A stretch of DNA of 64,000 nucleotides. Source: Mastigias papua (taxonomy: Eukaryota > Cnidaria > Scyphozoa > Rhizostomeae > Mastigiidae). Of this stretch, positions 61,128-64,000 are shown piece after piece. Positions within the stretch are counted from its first letter, which is position 1; each line of letters begins with the position of its first letter. A program made the translations under genes and the position numbers. Under the pieces are notes generated by a model. The model searched no databases. It was not told the origin of the DNA and was given only the letters and a program-made list of their open reading frames with translations. The DNA is taken from assembly GCA_964019165.1 (NCBI GenBank), contig OZ025278.1, forward strand, positions 7,988,028 through 8,052,027, given 5' to 3'.

Positions 61128-64000
61128 CTAGATTCACTGTACATATATGCTTAGACTATGTTTTGGAGCTATGAAACACGTTCTTATACTGATTGTAGGC
61201 ATTGCATACTATTGTCAGTTTTGCCAAATGTAAAGCACTTTAAAGCTGTATATAGTGACAAATCAAAGACTAAGGCTAATTTGAGTAATAAACATTGGCT
61301 AAACTACTGGCAACAGTGCAAGCATAGGTGTAAAAGAAGTTTAATGCATGAGATGGACGCACTTCCCCTCAATGTCAATCAAAGAACAGTATATGCACAC
61401 ATTGTGATTGCTTGTGATGGGCCTAACATACGTATGTATGCAATATCTGACAATACAGCAATGACCACTGATCTTATGGACATATGATATTATAAATGCT
61501 AGATTCACTGTACAAATATGCTTAGATTATGTTTTGGAGCTATGACACACGTACTTATAGTGATTGTAGACCTTGCATAGTATTGTCAGTTTTGCGACAA
61601 GTTAAGCACTCTAAAGCTGTATATAGTGTAAAAACACAGACTAAGGCTAATTTGAGTAGGAAACATTGGCTAAACTACTGGCATCGGTGCAACTATAGAT
61701 GTAAAAGATGTTTGGTGCATGCGATTGACGCACTTCCACTCAATTTCAATCATATAGCAGTATGTGCATATATTGTGATTACTTGTGATGGGCTCAAAAT
61801 ACGTATGTGTGCAAAGTCTGACAATACAGCAATGACGACAGATCTGATGGTTATATGATATTATAAATGCTAGATTCACTGTACAAATATGCTTAGATTA
61901 TGTTTTGGAGCTATGACACACGTACTTATAGTGATTGTAGACCTTGCATAGTATTGTCAGTTTTGCCACATGTAAAGCACTTTACAGCTGTATATAGTGT
62001 AAAATCAACGACTAAGGCTAATATGAGTAGGAAACATTGGCTAAACTACTGGCATCGATGCAAGCATAGATGTAAAAGACGTTTAATGCATGAGATTGAC
62101 GCACTTGCACTCAATTTCAATCATAGAGCAGTATATGCACACATTGTGATTGCTTGTGATGGGCCTAAAATACGTATGTGTGCAAGGTCTGACAATACAG
62201 CAATGACCACTGATCTGATGGTTATATGATATTATAAATGCTAGATTCACTGTACAAATATGCTTAGATTATGTTTTGGAGCTATGACACACGTACTTAT
62301 AGTGATTGTAGGCCTTGCATAGTATTGTCACTTTTGCCACATGTAAAGCACTTTAAAGCTGTATATAGTGTAAAATCAAAGACTAAGGCTAATGTGAGTA
62401 GGAAACATTGGCTAAACTACTGGCATCGATGCAAGCATAGATGTAAAGGACGGTTAATACATCAGGTTGATGCACTTGCACTCAATTTCAATCATACAGC
62501 AGTATATGCACACATTGTGATTGCCTGTGACGGGCCTAAAATACGTATGTGTGCAAAGTCTGACAATACAGCAATGACCACTGATCTGATGGTTATATGA
62601 TATTATAAATGCTAGATTTAATGTACAAATATGCTTAGATTATGTTTTGGAGCTATGACACACGTACTTATAGTGATTGTAGACCCTGCATAGTATTGTC
62701 AGTTTTGCCACATGTAAAGCACCTTAAAGCTGTATATAGTGTAAAATCAAAGACTAAGGCTAATATGAGTAGGAAACATTGGCTAAACAACTGGCATCGG
62801 TGCAAGCATAGATGTAAAAGACGTTTAATGCATGAGATTGACGTACTTGCACTCAATTTCAATCATACAGCAGTATATGCACACATTGTGATTGCTTGTG
62901 ATGGGCCTAAAATACGTATGTGTGCAAAGTCTGACAATACAGCAATGACCTCTGATCTGATGGTTATATGATATTATAAATGCTAGAATAACTGTACAAA
63001 TATGCTTAGATTATGTTTTGGAGCTATGACACACGTACTTATAGTGATTGTATGTCGTTCATAGTATTGTCAGTTTTGCCACATGTAAAGCACTTTAAAG
63101 CTGTATATAGTGTAAAATCAAAGACTAGGGCTAATATGAGTAGGAAACATTGGCTAAACTACTGGCATCGGTGCAAGCATAGATGTAAAAGACGTTTAAT
63201 GCATGAGATTGACGCACTTGCACTCAATTTCAATCATACAGCAATATATGCACACATTGTGATTGCTTGTGATGGGCCTAAAATACCTATGTGTGCAAAG
63301 TCTGACAATACAGCAATAACCACTGATCTGATGGTTATATGATATTATAAATGCTAGATTTACTGTACAACTATGCTTAGATTATGTTTTGGAGCTATGA
63401 CACACGTACTTATAGTGATTGTAGACCTTGCATAGTATTGTCAGTTTTGCCACATGTAAAGCACTTTAAAGCTGTATATAGTGAAAAAACACAGACCAAG
63501 GCTAATTTGAGTAGGAAACATTGGCTAAACTACTGGCATCGGTGCAAGCATAGATGTAAAAGACGGGTAATACATCATGTTGATGCACTAGCACTCAATT
63601 TCAATCATACAGCAGTATATGCACACATTGTGATTGCTTGTGATGGGCCCAAAATACGTATGTGTGCAAAGTCTGACAATACAGCAATGACCACTGATCT
63701 GATGGTTATATGATATTATAAATGCTAGATTTACTGTACAACTATGCTTAGATTATGTTTTGGAGCTATGACACACGTACTTATAGTGCTTGTAGACCTT
63801 GCATAGTATTGTCAGTTTTGCCACATGTAAAGCACTTTAAAGCTGTATATAGTGTAAAATCAAAGACTAAGGCTAATATGAGTAGGAAACATTGGCTAAA
63901 CTACTGGCATCGCTGCAAGCATAGATGTAAAAGACGTTTAATGCATGAGATTGACGCAGTTGCACTCAATTTCAATCATACAGCTATATATGCACACATT
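61128..64000 (+). repeat. 371-bp satellite array, far-right block
   Basis: Monomer remainder, then starts at 61158, 61529, 61900, 62271, 62642, 63013, 63384 and 63755 (cut by the window). 61158 and 61529 are still diverged (gttcttatactg, ggcaacagtgc; gcgacaagttaag). From 61900 the units return to the main type, with P/Q-like and F-like classes (62271, 62642). The seven complete units from 61158 to 63754 all keep a 109-codon ORF. Confidence 0.97.

Noticed and set aside
60836..61174. 112- and 91-codon frames across the SINE
   Set aside because: They cross SINE and satellite boundaries, and the sequence is better explained as a tRNA-derived SINE.
1..64000. Collapsed or artificial assembly repeat
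   Set aside because: Monomers are distinguishable, HORs of several lengths are mosaic, and insertions have exact target duplications, all typical of real arrays. Read-level support cannot be checked here.

Overview
This window is almost entirely eukaryotic satellite DNA. A tandem array of a ~371-bp, AT-rich monomer fills about 56.9 of the 64 kb and runs off both ends. Three insertions interrupt it, each bounded by a duplicated stretch of satellite, so all three landed in a pre-existing array. The sequence suggests an animal, probably a marine invertebrate: spliced transposon genes, long-TIR DNA transposons, a tRNA-derived SINE with a motif I associate with invertebrate SINEs, and higher-order satellite structure. 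Nothing fixes the species.

Layout: (1) 1-19772, satellite, about 53 monomers, with dimer, trimer and 7/8-mer higher-order repeats (HORs). (2) 19773-20935, a non-coding 1163-bp element whose ends are inverted arms of 20-bp tandem subrepeats, with a 6-bp target duplication. (3) 20936-38126, satellite, about 46 monomers, organised as a variable-length HOR that restarts with the same monomer class at 21484, 25207, 28924, 31528, 32641 and 34124. (4) 38127-43720, a 5.6-kb DNA transposon with ~536-bp TIRs and an 8-10-bp target duplication. On the minus strand it carries a probably three-exon gene: a Cys-rich N-terminal part, a ~660-aa transposase-like core, a frameshifted tail and a RING-H2 finger. 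(5) 43721-60868, satellite, about 46 monomers, with a 4-mer HOR (three copies, exactly 1484 bp apart) and two islands of diverged monomers. (6) 60869-61127, a 259-bp tRNA-derived SINE with 11-bp target duplications. (7) 61128-64000, satellite.

Most satellite monomers carry an open frame of 109-114 codons (about 88 of ~153 by hand count). The product would be small, basic and Cys/His-rich. 371 is not a multiple of 3, so each copy is a separate ORF with its own start and stop, 41 nt from the next. Several nonsense or frameshift alleles are amplified as part of HORs, and many differences between monomers change amino acids. I therefore favour an incidental or decaying ORF over a conserved gene family, but the question is open and is the most interesting one here. 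The only convincing protein-coding gene is the transposon's own, and it appears to carry one frameshift.
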